NCBI RefSeq assembly: GCF_016741775.1
Contig: NZ_JAERRK010000004.1
Coordinates: forward strand, 62,001-126,000
Length of the DNA: 64,000 nucleotides
Direction of reading: 5' to 3'
Origin: Streptomyces actinomycinicus
GTDB lineage: Bacteria; Actinomycetota; Actinomycetes; Streptomycetales; Streptomycetaceae
In this document: one piece after another, positions 47,122 through 54,996 of the stretch
Numbering within the stretch: the first letter of the stretch is position 1
Layout: each line of letters begins with the position of its first letter
Program-made: the position numbers and the translations under genes
The notes under the pieces: generated by a model
Databases searched by the model: none
What the model saw: the letters and a program-made list of their open reading frames with translations, nothing else
Told to the model about the DNA's origin: nothing

Positions 47122-49632
47122 GTGACGAAGACTCTCCGCGCCCACCAGCGCGAAGCCGTTGACGCGGTGCTGCGCGCCCTCGAGCTGCCGGCGGACCACA
47201 CCGTCCCCGGACCGGGACTCCGGACTCAGGTGATCATGGCGACCGGGACCGGCAAGACCCTCGTGGCCGCACGGAGCGCGGACGAGCTTCGCGCGGGCCG
47301 TGTCCTGGTCCTCGTCCCCTCGTTGGATCTGCTCGCCCAGACCGAGGCCGCGTGGCGTGAGGCCGGCCGGGGCGGCCCGGTGATCGGTGTCTCGTCCCTG
47401 CGCGGCGGCGAGGCCGCCTTCCCCAACACCACGGACGTGGGCGAGCTGGTCGCCTGGGTGCGCCCTTTCGACAAGGTGACGGTGTTCGCCACGTACGCGT
47501 CGCTCGGACTGGGCACCCTGGAACGCGCGCACCGGGCCGGCCTCCCCGGCTGGGACCTGATCGTGGTCGACGAGGCGCACCGGACGTCGGGCAGGATCGG
47601 CAAGCCGTGGGCGGTCGTCCACGACAACACCCGCATCCCGGCCCTGCGCCGCCTGTACATGACCGCCACACCGCGGCTGTGGCAGCTGGACGACGACCAG
47701 GAGCCGGGCGTGCCGGGTGAGCTGGTGGCGTCGATGGAGGACGACCCGCACGGTCCCTTCGGGGCTCGCTGCTACACCCTGACGCTGTCCGAGGCGATCG
47801 ACCGGGGCATCTGCGCGCCCTACCAGGTCGTGTGCCTCGACATCACCGACACCCGGCTCCAGACCGCGCAGCTCCTGGGGGCGGAGGCCCGTTCGGACCA
47901 GGTCCGCGGGGCCCGGCTCGCCGCTCTGCAAACGGCGCTGGTGAAGGCGTCGGCCGAGCAGGACTTCCGGCGCACGCTGGTCTTCCACCACCTGGTCAAG
48001 GAGGCGGAGGCCTTCGCGGCCGGTCTTCCGGAGGTCGCCGCGCGGCTGCACTCGGACGCCCCGGAGCGGTACCCGCGCACGGTCTGGGCCGACTGGCTGT
48101 GCGGCGACCACCAACCGGTCCACCGCCGGCGTGTGCTCAGCGGGTTCGCCGACGGCACCGCCACCGACGGAACGGTCGTGGACAAGTGCTTTCTGGGGTC
48201 GGTGAAGGTCCTCGGTGAGGGCGTGGACATCCGGGAGTGCGACTCCGTGTACTTCGCGGACGTACGCGGTTCCATGCCCGACCTCGTCCAGGCCGTCGGC
48301 CGCGCACTGCGCATGCGGCCCGGTGAAGGCAAGACGGCCTCACTCGTGGTGCCGGTCCTGCTCGGCCCCGGGGAGACCGCGGACAACATGCTCACGTCCC
48401 GGGCGTACGGGGGCCTCGCGAGGCTCTTGGAGGCGCTCAGGGCACATGACGCCCGCGTCGTGGAAGCACTGGCGCAGCCACAGGCCCCGAGCCGGGTCAG
48501 GGGCGTTCAGAGCCGCAGCGGGACGGGGAGTGAGGGGGCCGGGCGCGACCGGACCGACCGGCTGTCGGTGCCGGCACAGGCGCTGCTGAAGTTCTCCGCT
48601 CCCCGCGACCCCGCACAACTGGCCGCGTTCATCAGCCTGCGGGTTCTCAACCCCGAGCATCGGCACTGGCGGCGCGGCATCGAGGCCGCGGCCGTCTACC
48701 GACGCCTCCACGGCGATCTGAGGGTTCCGTTCACGTTCCGCGTCCCCGCGACCGGCGACATCGAGGGTGCGCAGGACGAGGGGTGGCCCGCGTCCCTCGC
48801 CGCGTTTCCGCTGGGGCAATGGGTGGCCGACGCCCGGAGGTTCCGTGGCCGCGGTGACATGGACCCGGACCGGGTCACGCAACTGGATCGGCTCGGCATG
48901 GTCTGGTCGCACCACGACGTCGCCTGGGAAGAGGGCCTCGCCGCGGCACGGGGCTGGGCGGCCGGGGCCGGGCACCTTTCGGCGCCGGCGGACGCCACCC
49001 ACGGGGGGTACCGGGTGGGGATCTTCCTGAAGAACGCCCGCGCCGCCGCCCGGCGCGCGCAGGAGAACGAGCACAGGCGTGCACAGGGGCTGCCCGTCCG
49101 GTGGGCGGCCGGAGCCCTGTCCGACGATCGGCGTGAACAGCTGGAGGACATCGACCCCGCCTGGTGCCCGGCCTGGTCGGTGGAATGGCAACGGTGCTTC
49201 CACCTCGTCCGGCAGCGTCTCGAGGCCGGCGGCACGCTGCCCGCGGCGCCGGGTGACGTCGTGCACCAGGGTGAGGACCTGGGACGGTGGGTGCGGTCGG
49301 TGCGGCTCGGCTGGGACGGGCTCACCACCGCCCAGCAGTGGATGTGCGAACACGTCCTCGGCATCGAACCCGCCGGCGAGGACGAGAAGCCGAAGCCGCG
49401 GCGTTCCCAGGCCGACAAGTGGGCCCTCAACTACACCGCGGCCCGACAGTTCTACGAGCGCGAAGGGCACCTCTGGGTGCCCCGCACGCATGTGGAGCGG
49501 CTCATCGGCGAGGACCAGGACGAACGGGAACTCCGGCTCGGGGCATGGGTGAGCAACCAGCGGAGCAGGGCCGCGAGGCTGTCGCCGGAACGGGTGGAGC
49601 GCCTGTCCGCGATCGGGATGCGCTGGACGTGA
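47122..49632 (+). CDS. DEAD/DEAH helicase with helicase-associated repeats
   Basis: An 836-residue SF2 helicase. Motif I MATGTGKT near residue 40, motif II DEAH, motif III TAT, and motif VI QAVGRALRMRPGEGK near 395. The C-terminal 400 residues hold several helicase-associated (HA) repeats of about 70 residues, with recurring LGxW and RLxxxGMxW signatures (LGAWVSNQRSRAARLSPERVERLSAIGMRW at the end). I chose the GTG with GGAGG 8 bases upstream; an ATG seven codons earlier lacks a site. Such proteins are widespread in Streptomyces; roles in DNA repair or phage defence are guesses. Confidence 0.85.
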   Translation: MTKTLRAHQREAVDAVLRALELPADHTVPGPGLRTQVIMATGTGKTLVAARSADELRAGRVLVLVPSLDLLAQTEAAWREAGRGGPVIGVSSLRGGEAAFPNTTDVGELVAWVRPFDKVTVFATYASLGLGTLERAHRAGLPGWDLIVVDEAHRTSGRIGKPWAVVHDNTRIPALRRLYMTATPRLWQLDDDQEPGVPGELVASMEDDPHGPFGARCYTLTLSEAIDRGICAPYQVVCLDITDTRLQTAQLLGAEARSDQVRGARLAALQTALVKASAEQDFRRTLVFHHLVKEAEAFAAGLPEVAARLHSDAPERYPRTVWADWLCGDHQPVHRRRVLSGFADGTATDGTVVDKCFLGSVKVLGEGVDIRECDSVYFADVRGSMPDLVQAVGRALRMRPGEGKTASLVVPVLLGPGETADNMLTSRAYGGLARLLEALRAHDARVVEALAQPQAPSRVRGVQSRSGTGSEGAGRDRTDRLSVPAQALLKFSAPRDPAQLAAFISLRVLNPEHRHWRRGIEAAAVYRRLHGDLRVPFTFRVPATGDIEGAQDEGWPASLAAFPLGQWVADARRFRGRGDMDPDRVTQLDRLGMVWSHHDVAWEEGLAAARGWAAGAGHLSAPADATHGGYRVGIFLKNARAAARRAQENEHRRAQGLPVRWAAGALSDDRREQLEDIDPAWCPAWSVEWQRCFHLVRQRLEAGGTLPAAPGDVVHQGEDLGRWVRSVRLGWDGLTTAQQWMCEHVLGIEPAGEDEKPKPRRSQADKWALNYTAARQFYEREGHLWVPRTHVERLIGEDQDERELRLGAWVSNQRSRAARLSPERVERLSAIGMRWT

Positions 49633-50192
49633 CGGGACACCACGCACCGACGCGCGACGACCGCGCCCTCTCCCGCCGCCACGGGGGCCGGCCGAAACCG
49701 GCCGGCCGAGGAGCGAGCAGACTCATGCGCAGCAGGTGATGGTCATGCATCCCTTGATCGTGGTGCGGCACTCGGCGTACCGCACTCGGCGTGAGCGCTT
49801 GCCCCACCCGGATGGCCGCAGCGGAGTCCGGCGCCGGTTCCGCCGTCCGGGCTGCTCGAACCACTCAACCGGCCGAGTGTCGCGCAGCTCTCGCTCGTAT
49901 CGCGTGCCGGGAGCGTAGGCGCTCGCCGAGGGCAGCCCGCGGGCCCGAGCGCCTGCGCCGTCGCCCGGCCCGCCCGCGAACAGACACTTGTTCGAATTCA
50001 GGGCGAGCTGTGACACGGCAGGCGGCCGGCGTGGGGCGGGCGAGCGTGGAGTTGACCGGGGCAGGGCGCTTGACCTCGGCACTCGTGCGTACGCCGCCGG
50101 CGCAGGGCGGTCGGCGGGCCGGTCCCGCGGGCGGCGGCCGGCTCCGGCTCGCCAGAGCGCTATGTCCTCATTGCGTAGATACTCTGTGAGGT
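49633..50192. other. 560-base gap with a possible minus-strand peptide
   Basis: Between the helicase and phosphatase genes. Besides a terminator hairpin it holds a minus-strand frame ending at 49723 whose last residues are Cys/Thr rich; see the findings. No other gene is apparent. Confidence 0.35.
49686..49707. terminator. Hairpin terminator after the helicase gene
   Basis: GGCCGGCCG and CGGCCGGCC form a perfect 9-bp stem with an AAAC loop, about 55 bases after the helicase stop. Confidence 0.65.
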
Positions 50193-51314
50193 GTGATCGA
50201 GTCTGGACGGCCGCGGCTCCGACGCCACCACGGCCTGGGGAGGCTCGTGCGGTTGTCGCCGGTCATCCTGACCGCCGTCATCGCCAGCCTGGCGTACGCC
50301 ACTCCCCCGGAGGTGGCGTTCAGCCGCCTCCTGCCCGCGGCACCGGCTCTCGCGGCCGCCATGTGGCCGGTACTCCCCACCGTCCTGCTGGGGACGGTCT
50401 GCCTCTTCCTGATGATCGGCCTCAGCATCGTGTTCCCGGGCCTGGGGACGTGGTGGACGGCCGCGGGGATCATCGCCGTCACCGTGGCGGCCGCATACGG
50501 CAGTCATGTACGGCTCCAGCAGGAGCGGACCCTCTTTCAGGTGCGGCTCGTCGCCGACGCGGCGCAACAGGTGGTGATGAGCCCTGTGCCGCGCCGCTTC
50601 AAGAGTGTCGAGATCGAGTCGCTGTACCTCGCGGCCGCTGCCGAGGCCCGCATCGGCGGGGACTTCTACGAGGTGGTGGAGACGCGTTTCGGGATCAGGC
50701 TGCTCATCGGTGACGTGCGGGGCAAGGGCCTGCCGGCGGTGGGGGCGGCCGCGGCGATCGTCAACGCATTCCGGGAGGCCGCCTACGCCGAGGCGGACAT
50801 GATCAGCGTCGCGCGCCGGCTGGACGCAGCCAGCACCCGTTACAACGTCGCGTTTCCCCCGGAGGGGCCGACGGAGCGCTTCGCCACGGCCCTTCTCGTC
50901 AACATCCCGGACGGGGGCAAGCGTATCGAGATCCTCAACTGCGGACACCCCCCGCCACTGCTCCTGAACCACGCGGGACTCCGCTCCCTCGAACCCACCG
51001 CCCCCTCACCCCTGCTCAACCTCGCGGAGCTGATAGGCGATCAGTACAGCGTCGACGCCTACGACTTCACACCCGGTGACCTACTGCTCCTCTACACCGA
51101 CGGGGTCACCGAAGCCCGTGCCCGCGACGGTGAGTTCTTCCCCCTGGCGGCCTGGATGCGCCAGCAGACCCCGGCGCCGCCCCATGAGCTGCTCGCCGCT
51201 CTCCACCGCGACCTCCTGCGCTACAGCAAGGGACGCCTCGATGACGACATCGCCGCGCTGGCCGTGCGCCTGCGTGAACCCGCGGAGCAGTCCCTCCCGG
51301 CAGAGGGTGTGTGA
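50193..51314 (+). CDS. Membrane PP2C-type (SpoIIE) phosphatase
   Basis: A 373-residue protein with about three hydrophobic segments in the first 105 residues and a SpoIIE/RsbU-like phosphatase domain behind them. Catalytic-site markers are IGGDFYEV (about residue 155), GDVRGKGLPAVG, LLYTDGVTEAR and KGRLDDDIAALAVR, which supply the metal-binding aspartates. Such proteins dephosphorylate anti-sigma-factor antagonists or related partners in stress or developmental signalling. No sensor PAS or GAF domain is present; the membrane part may sense the signal. Confidence 0.85.
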   Translation: MIESGRPRLRRHHGLGRLVRLSPVILTAVIASLAYATPPEVAFSRLLPAAPALAAAMWPVLPTVLLGTVCLFLMIGLSIVFPGLGTWWTAAGIIAVTVAAAYGSHVRLQQERTLFQVRLVADAAQQVVMSPVPRRFKSVEIESLYLAAAAEARIGGDFYEVVETRFGIRLLIGDVRGKGLPAVGAAAAIVNAFREAAYAEADMISVARRLDAASTRYNVAFPPEGPTERFATALLVNIPDGGKRIEILNCGHPPPLLLNHAGLRSLEPTAPSPLLNLAELIGDQYSVDAYDFTPGDLLLLYTDGVTEARARDGEFFPLAAWMRQQTPAPPHELLAALHRDLLRYSKGRLDDDIAALAVRLREPAEQSLPAEGV

Positions 51315-51331
51315 TGCCCATGGCAGAAAGG

Positions 51332-51352
51332 CTGGTCCAACCAGTTGACCAG
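51332..51352. promoter_or_regulatory. FadR-type operator
   Basis: CTGGT-CCA-ACCAG (51332-51344) is a 5-bp-arm inverted repeat followed after TTG by another ACCAG half-site (51348-51352). TGGT-N3-ACCA is the recognition pattern of FadR-subfamily GntR proteins. It ends 28 bases before the start of the FadR-type gene and is probably its autoregulatory site. Confidence 0.55.
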
Positions 51353-51380
51353 TCGATGGGGTGCGTCCACTCTGATCGCC

Positions 51381-52094
51381 ATGACTCAGGGACCCATCCG
51401 GCGTGAGGCTGTCTCCGACCAGCTCTTCGCCGTGCTCCGCGACAGGATCCTCGGCGGGGAACTGCCGCCCGGCTCGCCCCTCACCGCCGAACGGGACCTC
51501 GCGGCCGAGTTCGGTGTGAACCGGCATGCGGTCCGTGAGGCCGTCAAACGGCTTCAGCAGGCGCGGTTGGTCGAGGTCAGCCACGGCGGCCGCACACTCG
51601 TCCTGAACTGGCGGCGCAGTGCCGGCCTCGACCTCGCCCTGGGCATCGCCGCGTCCGACGGCGGCCCCTCGGTGGAGGACCTCACCCGGGACGCCATGGA
51701 GATGCGGGCGTGCGTCGGTGCCGACGCGGCCCGGCTGTGCGCGATCCGGTGCTCCGAGGCAGCAGCCGCGCAGATCGTGGAGGCGGCGGACCGCTACGCG
51801 CGCACCGGCCCCGACCTCACCGAGCTGGCGGAGGCGGACATCGCCTGGTGGCGGCTCATCGTGGAGGGCTCCGGCAACCTCGCTTACCTGCTGTCCTTCA
51901 ACAGCCTGCTGGACGGCACGCTCCCGGTCGCCGAGGTGCCGGACGACCTGCGGACCGCGGAACTCCTCGACGTCGAGGCCCATCAGCGGCTCGCGTCGCA
52001 CATCGCGGCACGCGAGGCCGGCGCCGTCGAGCAGCTGGCGCGCGCCCTGCTGTCCCTCAGTGTGCCCTCGGCGCCACGGAAGGCGGTGCGCTGA
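51381..52094 (+). CDS. FadR-subfamily GntR regulator
   Basis: A 237-residue regulator. The winged helix (VSDQLFAVLRDRILGGELPPGSPLTAERDLAAEFGVNRHAVREAVKRLQ) is at the N-terminus and an all-helical FCD-type effector domain follows (EMRACVGADAARLCA..., EADIAWWRLIVEGSGN). The ATG chosen follows the operator; an earlier in-frame TTG lies inside it. The next gene begins one base after its stop, so the regulator probably controls that membrane enzyme and itself. The effector may be a fatty acid or organic acid. Confidence 0.85.
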   Translation: MTQGPIRREAVSDQLFAVLRDRILGGELPPGSPLTAERDLAAEFGVNRHAVREAVKRLQQARLVEVSHGGRTLVLNWRRSAGLDLALGIAASDGGPSVEDLTRDAMEMRACVGADAARLCAIRCSEAAAAQIVEAADRYARTGPDLTELAEADIAWWRLIVEGSGNLAYLLSFNSLLDGTLPVAEVPDDLRTAELLDVEAHQRLASHIAAREAGAVEQLARALLSLSVPSAPRKAVR

Positions 52095-52095
52095 C

Positions 52096-52929
52096 GTGAT
52101 CCCGGCCGTGGTCTACGCGATACCGGCGTTCGTGCTCCTGGTCGCCGTCGAGGCTCTCTCGTACCGCTTCCTCCCGGACGACGACGAACGTGGCTACGCA
52201 CTGCGTGACACCGTGACCAGCATGTCCATGGGCGCCGGCAGCCAGGTCATCGCGGCGCCGTGGAAGGTGGTGACGGTCCTCGTCTACGCGGCTGCCTTCA
52301 CCGTCGCCCCCTGGCACCTGTCTCCGTCGTCGGGATGGACCTGGGTGCTGCTGTTCTTCGCCGAGGACCTGGCGTACTACGCCTTCCACCGTGCCCACCA
52401 CCGGGTGCGGGTGCTGTGGGCGAGCCATGTGGTCCACCACTCCAGCGTCCGGTTCAACCTCTCGACCGCCCTGCGGCAGAGCTGGACACCGATGACGGGC
52501 CTGCCGTTCTGGCTGCCGCTGGCGCTCCTCGGCATTCCGCCGTGGATGATCCTGCTCGAACAGGCCGTCAGCCTCGCCTACCAGTTCTTCCTGCACACCG
52601 AGCGCGTGGACAAGCTCTGGCGGCCGGTGGAAGCGTTCTTCAACACCCCCTCCCACCACCGCGTCCACCACGGCTCGAACAACGTCTACCTGGACCGCAA
52701 CTACGGCGGCATCCTCATCGTGTGGGACCGGCTGTTCCGGACGTTCGAACCCGAGGGCGAGCGGGTGGTGTACGGCCTCACCAAGAACATCGGGACCCAC
52801 AACCCGCTGCGCGTGGCCTTCCACGAGTTCGCCGCCGCCTGGCGTGACGTCCGTACGGCACGGCGCTGGCGTGACCGCGCCGGCTACCTGTTCGGTCCGC
52901 CCGGCTGGGCGCCCCGGGCGGAGGGATGA
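52096..52929 (+). CDS. Fatty acid hydroxylase/sterol desaturase-family membrane protein
   Basis: A 277-residue membrane protein with four or five hydrophobic segments and the eight-histidine pattern of the family: HRAHH (about residue 98), HVVHH (about 113), and HHRVHHG (about 188), which hold a di-iron centre. These enzymes hydroxylate or desaturate lipids. The GTG start is one base after the FadR-type stop, so the two form an operon. The link to a FadR-type regulator suggests lipid-responsive expression. Confidence 0.85.
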   Translation: MIPAVVYAIPAFVLLVAVEALSYRFLPDDDERGYALRDTVTSMSMGAGSQVIAAPWKVVTVLVYAAAFTVAPWHLSPSSGWTWVLLFFAEDLAYYAFHRAHHRVRVLWASHVVHHSSVRFNLSTALRQSWTPMTGLPFWLPLALLGIPPWMILLEQAVSLAYQFFLHTERVDKLWRPVEAFFNTPSHHRVHHGSNNVYLDRNYGGILIVWDRLFRTFEPEGERVVYGLTKNIGTHNPLRVAFHEFAAAWRDVRTARRWRDRAGYLFGPPGWAPRAEG

Positions 52930-52934
52930 CAGGT

Positions 52935-53732
52935 CTACGGCCGGCCGGCGAAGAAGCCTGACTTGAGGTCGCCGACGATGGTGTCGAGTGGATGCCCGCT
53001 GACGATGAACGGGCCGCTCCAGGACGCACTCAGCGCGAACAGCAGCGCCAGGCTGAGTCCGACCACGCTGGCCACACCCACGATGAGCAAGGACGTGCGC
53101 AGGCTGCTGCGGAAGACCAGGGCGCCGGAGTTCACGATCAGGGCCAGTCCGCTGACCGCCAGCGTGACGACGTAGAGCGCGGGCACGTCGCGCGAGGCGG
53201 CCGCGACGCGGGCGCGACGGCTACTGGTGACACCGTCCAGGGCGGCCAGCAGCTCCGTCCCGGTCGGGTTCCCCACCTCGGGGCGGGCCGCCTCGGCGCG
53301 GACGTTGCGCTCCAGCCGGGCGATCGAGAGAGCGGTGGCCGGGTCGTCGCCGGACGCCGCAGCCGCACCCTTCCATTCCTTGGCACGGGTGGTCTGCAGG
53401 TAGTCCAGGAGCGCCGTGTGGATCGGCTCCGGCTGGACTCGCGGACTCGTCGCGGCCCACGCCAGGCGGGAGGCGGCGGCCGCCTCGTCGCTGACCAGCC
53501 CCTCTGCCGCGCGCAGGTAGCCGGCCTCGCTGGCCAGGGAGAGCGCCGCGAAGATCGCGAAGGCCGCGCCGAGCGTCGGCATCAGGGGGGTGGCGATCTG
53601 CGGCACCCGATCGTGTTCCCCGACCGGTACGAGCGCGCGGACGGCGACCCGGGCGACACCCGCGACCAGCAGGGCGAGGAAAAGCCCGCCCACCACCAGC
53701 GCCGCCGCCGGCAGCGAGGTCAACCAGTTCAC
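52935..53732 (-). CDS. DUF4239-like membrane protein
   Basis: A 265-residue protein with two hydrophobic segments near the N-terminus (ALVVGGLFLALLVAGVA; PTLGAAFAIFAALSLA) and two near the C-terminus (YVVTLAVSGLALIV; LLIVGVASVVGLSLALLFALSA) around a soluble helical middle. This layout and the SGHPLDTIVGDLKSG tail fit DUF4239 (bestrophin-like) proteins. The GTG start has AGGTGA 6 bases upstream. It converges with the fatty-acid-hydroxylase gene, five bases apart. Function unknown; an ion channel role is only suggested by the fold. Confidence 0.7.
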   Translation of the reverse strand: MNWLTSLPAAALVVGGLFLALLVAGVARVAVRALVPVGEHDRVPQIATPLMPTLGAAFAIFAALSLASEAGYLRAAEGLVSDEAAAASRLAWAATSPRVQPEPIHTALLDYLQTTRAKEWKGAAAASGDDPATALSIARLERNVRAEAARPEVGNPTGTELLAALDGVTSSRRARVAAASRDVPALYVVTLAVSGLALIVNSGALVFRSSLRTSLLIVGVASVVGLSLALLFALSASWSGPFIVSGHPLDTIVGDLKSGFFAGRP

Positions 53733-53986
53733 CGTATCACCTACAGCGCGTTCCCGTGGGCGCCCCACGCCGGCGGCACGTCGGCCCCTGGCGGCATGGG
53801 ACTCCCCGTCGATCACTTGCAGTCAAAGCCCATGATCACAGGGCGGAGGACCTTTGACGGCCGCGACACCCGCACGACGTCGCCCTTCGTGGCCCTATCG
53901 CAGATCCACACGGGGCATACGGGCGACGCGCGTGGGACGGCCGTGGGCCGCAGCGCCGCCCGGCGGCTCCTCGGCACGGGAGAGGG

Positions 53987-54337
53987 TCAGGACGACAGCA
54001 TGACCAGGCGGGTGTCGTCCTGCGTGTCCACGCACCGCTGGTAGGGGTTGGGATCACCCTGTTCCTCGTGGCACTTCCAGACGCTGCCGGCTGCGCGTAC
54101 GGGGACGGGAGCGTCGGCAGTGCCGGGCCGGCCCCCGGTGTAGGCGGCGGCGACCTGCAATGCGGTGGCGCAGGGCACGTTCTTGCCGGCCGACACCCCC
54201 AGGCCCGACGCCTGGTCCGTGCCGCAGTGGCCGTTCACCGGCGGACCGGTGTCGGCGGACACCTGGGCCGGCAGAGCGAGGCAGAGGGCGGCGGCACCCG
54301 CGATCCCCACTGACGCCGTCATCCTGGTCAGGTGCAT
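53987..54337 (-). CDS. Small secreted protein
   Basis: A 116-residue protein with a signal peptide (MHLTRMTASVGIAGAAALCL... cut after VSA) and a mature domain of about 86 residues with four cysteines (GHCGTD, VPCATA, WKCHEE, QRCVDT), likely two disulfides. No family recognised. The ATG start is preceded by GAGGAGG. Confidence 0.6.
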   Translation of the reverse strand: MHLTRMTASVGIAGAAALCLALPAQVSADTGPPVNGHCGTDQASGLGVSAGKNVPCATALQVAAAYTGGRPGTADAPVPVRAAGSVWKCHEEQGDPNPYQRCVDTQDDTRLVMLSS

Positions 54338-54996
54338 GTCGGACCTCCTCGAGCGGGAGAGGGAGACCGAGTACCCCGGGCTCGCCGTTCACAGTGACCT
54401 GGCCGGCGCCTGCAGTGGGGCCGGGAAACCATCAGAACCTCGGTTCCGCTTCCTTGCCGGCTCCACTCCGGAAAACGGAGGCAGGGTACCGAATCGGCCT
54501 GATGGACGAAGGGGCATCGGCCGGACAGTGAAACGGCGTACGCCTCCGCTCGGCCGGTGATCGTGAGCGCGTGGAAGCTGGACGCCACGGCGACGGCCGG
54601 CTCGCCGACACGGCCACCGATCCGTATCGCCGCTGCCCAGCAGACGCTGCGGAAGAGCGCTGCTTCCGTCTCCGGAAGCGGTTCGTCCCCGTGACCCCGG
54701 AACCCGGTCGCTCCACGCTCCAGCCGCGTCAACGGTTCTCCTTCCCGACGAGGGAGCTGGCCACAGCGAGATCCGTCTCGGCCGGGCGGGTGCTGCGGCC
54801 GGGCGGGTTCTGCGGCCGGCCGCTCCGACCGGTTTCGCGCCCCGCCGAGGGGCTGACGCAGGTGGCGGTCGCGCCGAGCCGCAGGTGCTGCCATGCGTCC
54901 AGCCCTGGAGGTGCCGGCTGTGCGGCCCCTTAGGGTGAGCTGTGGGGGACGAAGATCTACGCCGGTGAGCGGGTCACCGGCTGGGGGGATGCGAGC
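54338..54996. other. Intergenic region before the LAL regulator
   Basis: About 660 bases between divergent genes. Frames crossing it on both strands are low in hydrophobic residues and lack domains or ribosome sites. Regulatory sites for the large regulator probably lie here, but I could not pick them out. Confidence 0.4.

Noticed and set aside
46614..47162. A 182-residue plus-strand frame before the helicase
   Set aside because: Arginine/proline-rich with no domain; the helicase start with its ribosome site lies within it in another frame.
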